This document shows, one piece after another, positions 5,860 through 7,078 of a stretch of 7,078 nucleotides of DNA. Numbering within the stretch: the first letter of the stretch is position 1; each line of letters starts with the position of its first letter. The notes below the pieces were generated by a model that saw only the letters and a program-made list of their open reading frames with translations, did no database searches and had not been told where the DNA came from. Both the position numbers and the translations under genes were made by a program. The stretch covers positions 1 to 7,078 of the forward strand of contig JBBQSD010000213.1 of the NCBI GenBank assembly GCA_038214135.1, given 5' to 3'. This DNA is from JANLSE01 sp038214135 (GTDB lineage: Bacteria; Chloroflexota; Chloroflexia; Chloroflexales; Roseiflexaceae).

Positions 5860-6845
5860 GAAGTGCCTCCTTTACGTGTTCGCTTGGGAGCCATCAATTG
5901 TGTGAATGCCAGGGCGCTGGCCTCTGGATCAACAACTCGGACAGCCGCTTGGTGGCGGATCTGATCAGATCGAACGATTGGATCTGGTTGGTGTTCACCA
6001 TCTGGATCAGTAATATCCAGCACCACCGAGCGCCGCTTTGGTTGGTAGAAGGCAACCGCCATGGAACCAACGCCTTTACTGACCGTCAATTCCGGCTGTT
6101 GTTCAACCCTCCAGAGCGCCTGAACTGTCTGCTCAACCTTCTCGTACAGAACATCGTATAACTGAAAAACGGTGATCACATTCTTATTCGTCGAAATATC
6201 CTCACCCTGAAGCACACGAGTCAGAATATCCGCAAATACAGTCAACGATTTCTGTGGATCGAAGTATGATTTTTGCTCATCCTTGCATGCAGTAATAATC
6301 ACGCGCCCTTCCCCAGTCGCAAGCAGCGCCGCCGATAGTTCTGGCGAGACATTCGTCCCCGATCCGCCTGTTGGCGTTTCGTCAATCGAAAGAACGGCAG
6401 GATTGATCGAGCCGGAGTGGCAGGCATTAAAGATCAGCAGAACGCGTGTGGCAGGCAGGCGTTTGATCAGCTTGAGCAGTTCACGTTGGGCGATGCCAGT
6501 TTCGGGAACAACAAATCCATTCGCATCCAACCGGCTGTCGTGGGTCGTCAGATGATATTGTGCGGCGGCGCTATACAAGCCGTGGCCGCTATAGAAGACT
6601 AGCACCGTCGATTCCGCAGTCGTCTGGCGAGCCAAGCGTTTGAGTTCAGCAAGAATGCGTTCACGGGTCGCGGTTTCATTCGTCAGCAGCGTCACCTGTT
6701 CGGGTGGGTAGGCACACGCTTCAGGTAACTTCAGTATTTTCGCCACCTGCTCAGCATCTGCTGCTGTTAGGGGCACCGAGAGCTGGCTGGCATTCGGGTA
6801 GCTGCCAACGCCAATCACCAATGCATGGCCCTGGGTAAAGCTCAT
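5856..6845 (-). CDS. Caspase-like cysteine protease (peptidase C14 / metacaspase type)
   Basis: Predicted 329-residue protein. The caspase-hemoglobinase fold begins HALVIGVGSY (7-16), then LTAADAEQVAKIL (26-38). The catalytic His88 lies in VFYSGHG (83-89) and the nucleophile Cys142 in LIFNACHSG (137-145). Residues 146-176 form a Gly/Ser/Thr-rich stretch where the large/small subunit linker usually sits. RVIITACKDEQKSYFD (181-196) and SLTVFADIL (200-208) fit the small-subunit half. Both catalytic residues are intact. After about residue 270 comes a short charged tail (DITDPDGE... to KRTRKGGTS) without a recognised domain. No N-terminal sensor domain, membrane helix or signal peptide is seen, so it should be cytosolic. 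Cleavage preference (Asp versus Arg/Lys) cannot be told. ATG 6845 has GAGGT six bases upstream. It is the first gene of an operon with the overlapping hydrolase, its most plausible partner or substrate. Confidence 0.88.
   Translation of the reverse strand: MSFTQGHALVIGVGSYPNASQLSVPLTAADAEQVAKILKLPEACAYPPEQVTLLTNETATRERILAELKRLARQTTAESTVLVFYSGHGLYSAAAQYHLTTHDSRLDANGFVVPETGIAQRELLKLIKRLPATRVLLIFNACHSGSINPAVLSIDETPTGGSGTNVSPELSAALLATGEGRVIITACKDEQKSYFDPQKSLTVFADILTRVLQGEDISTNKNVITVFQLYDVLYEKVEQTVQALWRVEQQPELTVSKGVGSMAVAFYQPKRRSVVLDITDPDGEHQPDPIVRSDQIRHQAAVRVVDPEASALAFTQLMAPKRTRKGGTS
5866..5873 (-). promoter_or_regulatory. Strong Shine-Dalgarno AAAGGAGG inside the caspase-like gene
   Basis: It reads AAAGGAGG on the minus strand, 6 bases before GTG 5859, and encodes the Lys-Gly-Gly of the protease's final residues (RKGGTS). 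It sets the hydrolase start and suggests that the second protein is made at high or at least comparable level. Confidence 0.8.
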
Positions 6846-6851
6846 ACCAAC

Positions 6852-6856
6852 ACCTC
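6852..6856 (-). promoter_or_regulatory. Ribosome binding site of the caspase-like gene
   Basis: GAGGT on the minus strand, 6 bases before ATG 6845. The promoter further upstream is not clear: TACAAT occurs on this strand near 6925 but has no good -35 partner at 16-18 bases. Confidence 0.6.
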
Positions 6857-7025
6857 ATAGTGTTATTTGAATTCACCAGGCAATCTGGAACTGATCTGCA
6901 AGGAAATAACTGTGTGTCTATTGTACTGTAGTTGGCAAGAGTGTTCCTCTATGTCTGTGTTACGGCGAAAAACGGGTGCGACGGATTCTTCTGCAGTGAA
7001 CCACCATGCCCAACCATCGCGTAGG

Positions 7026-7046
7026 GGGCGAACCTCGTGTTCGCCC
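7026..7046 (+). repeat. Solitary copy of the GGGCGAAC/GTTCGCCC hairpin
   Basis: All 21 bases are identical to 57-77 and 131-151, including the CTCGT loop and orientation, but the AAATACGTG tail is absent. It shows that the hairpin core is dispersed independently of the 74-bp array. The 6846-7025 stretch holds the upstream region of the caspase-like gene and no credible gene. Confidence 0.85.
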
Positions 7047-7078
7047 ACATTGGGCAGCACAACGCCATCATCGTGGGC

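Noticed and set aside
6900..6945. Promoter for the caspase-like operon around the minus-strand TACAAT
   Set aside because: There is no acceptable -35 hexamer at 16-18 bases. The nearby TTGCCA is only 7 bases away.
6863..7060. Open frame of 65 codons on the minus strand upstream of the caspase-like gene
   Set aside because: It begins inside the dispersed hairpin at 7026-7046, has no ribosome site and encodes an unrecognisable peptide.

Overview
The window looks like an accessory stretch of a Chloroflexota (class Chloroflexia) chromosome. This is an inference. It rests on the moderately high GC, on families of short hairpin repeats scattered between genes (GGGCGAAC/GTTCGCCC hairpins and tandem heptads of the type CTGACTC and TTCTTGG), and on a membrane glycosyltransferase, a GT4 enzyme and a stand-alone caspase-like protease of types common in that phylum. 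No rRNA, tRNA, transposase or cas gene is visible.

Layout. Bases 1-569 are non-coding and rich in hairpins. At the left edge a ~39-bp repeat recurs with an exact 74-bp period, separated by unrelated 35-bp segments. Bases 570-2084 (+) encode a multi-pass GT-C/GT39-type membrane glycosyltransferase that most likely starts at a TTG codon. Bases 2083-2391 hold a compound element of two nested pairs of inverted repeats around a predicted three-way-junction fold. Bases 2411-3520 (+) encode a cytosolic GT4 (GT-B) glycosyltransferase. Bases 3684-4055 (+) are the decayed C-terminal end of another protein: one frame carries an in-frame TAG but stays recognisably coding on both sides of it. Bases 4056-4401 are again repeats.

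On the minus strand, 6845-5856 encodes a caspase-like (peptidase C14) protein with an intact His/Cys pair. It overlaps by 4 bp (GTGA) an LCAT-like alpha/beta hydrolase at 5859-4402 with an apparent Ser-Asp-His triad and a C-terminal beta-rich domain. The overlap and a strong Shine-Dalgarno inside the protease gene indicate co-translation.

How the genes fit together. The two plus-strand glycosyltransferases and the GT-associated remnant suggest a partly decayed surface-glycan region. The caspase/hydrolase pair is a self-contained two-gene cassette bounded by repeats on both sides. It is the most interesting part: a protease paired with a putative lipid-acting hydrolase resembles the protease-effector logic of bacterial cell-death and defence modules, although nothing in the window proves that role.
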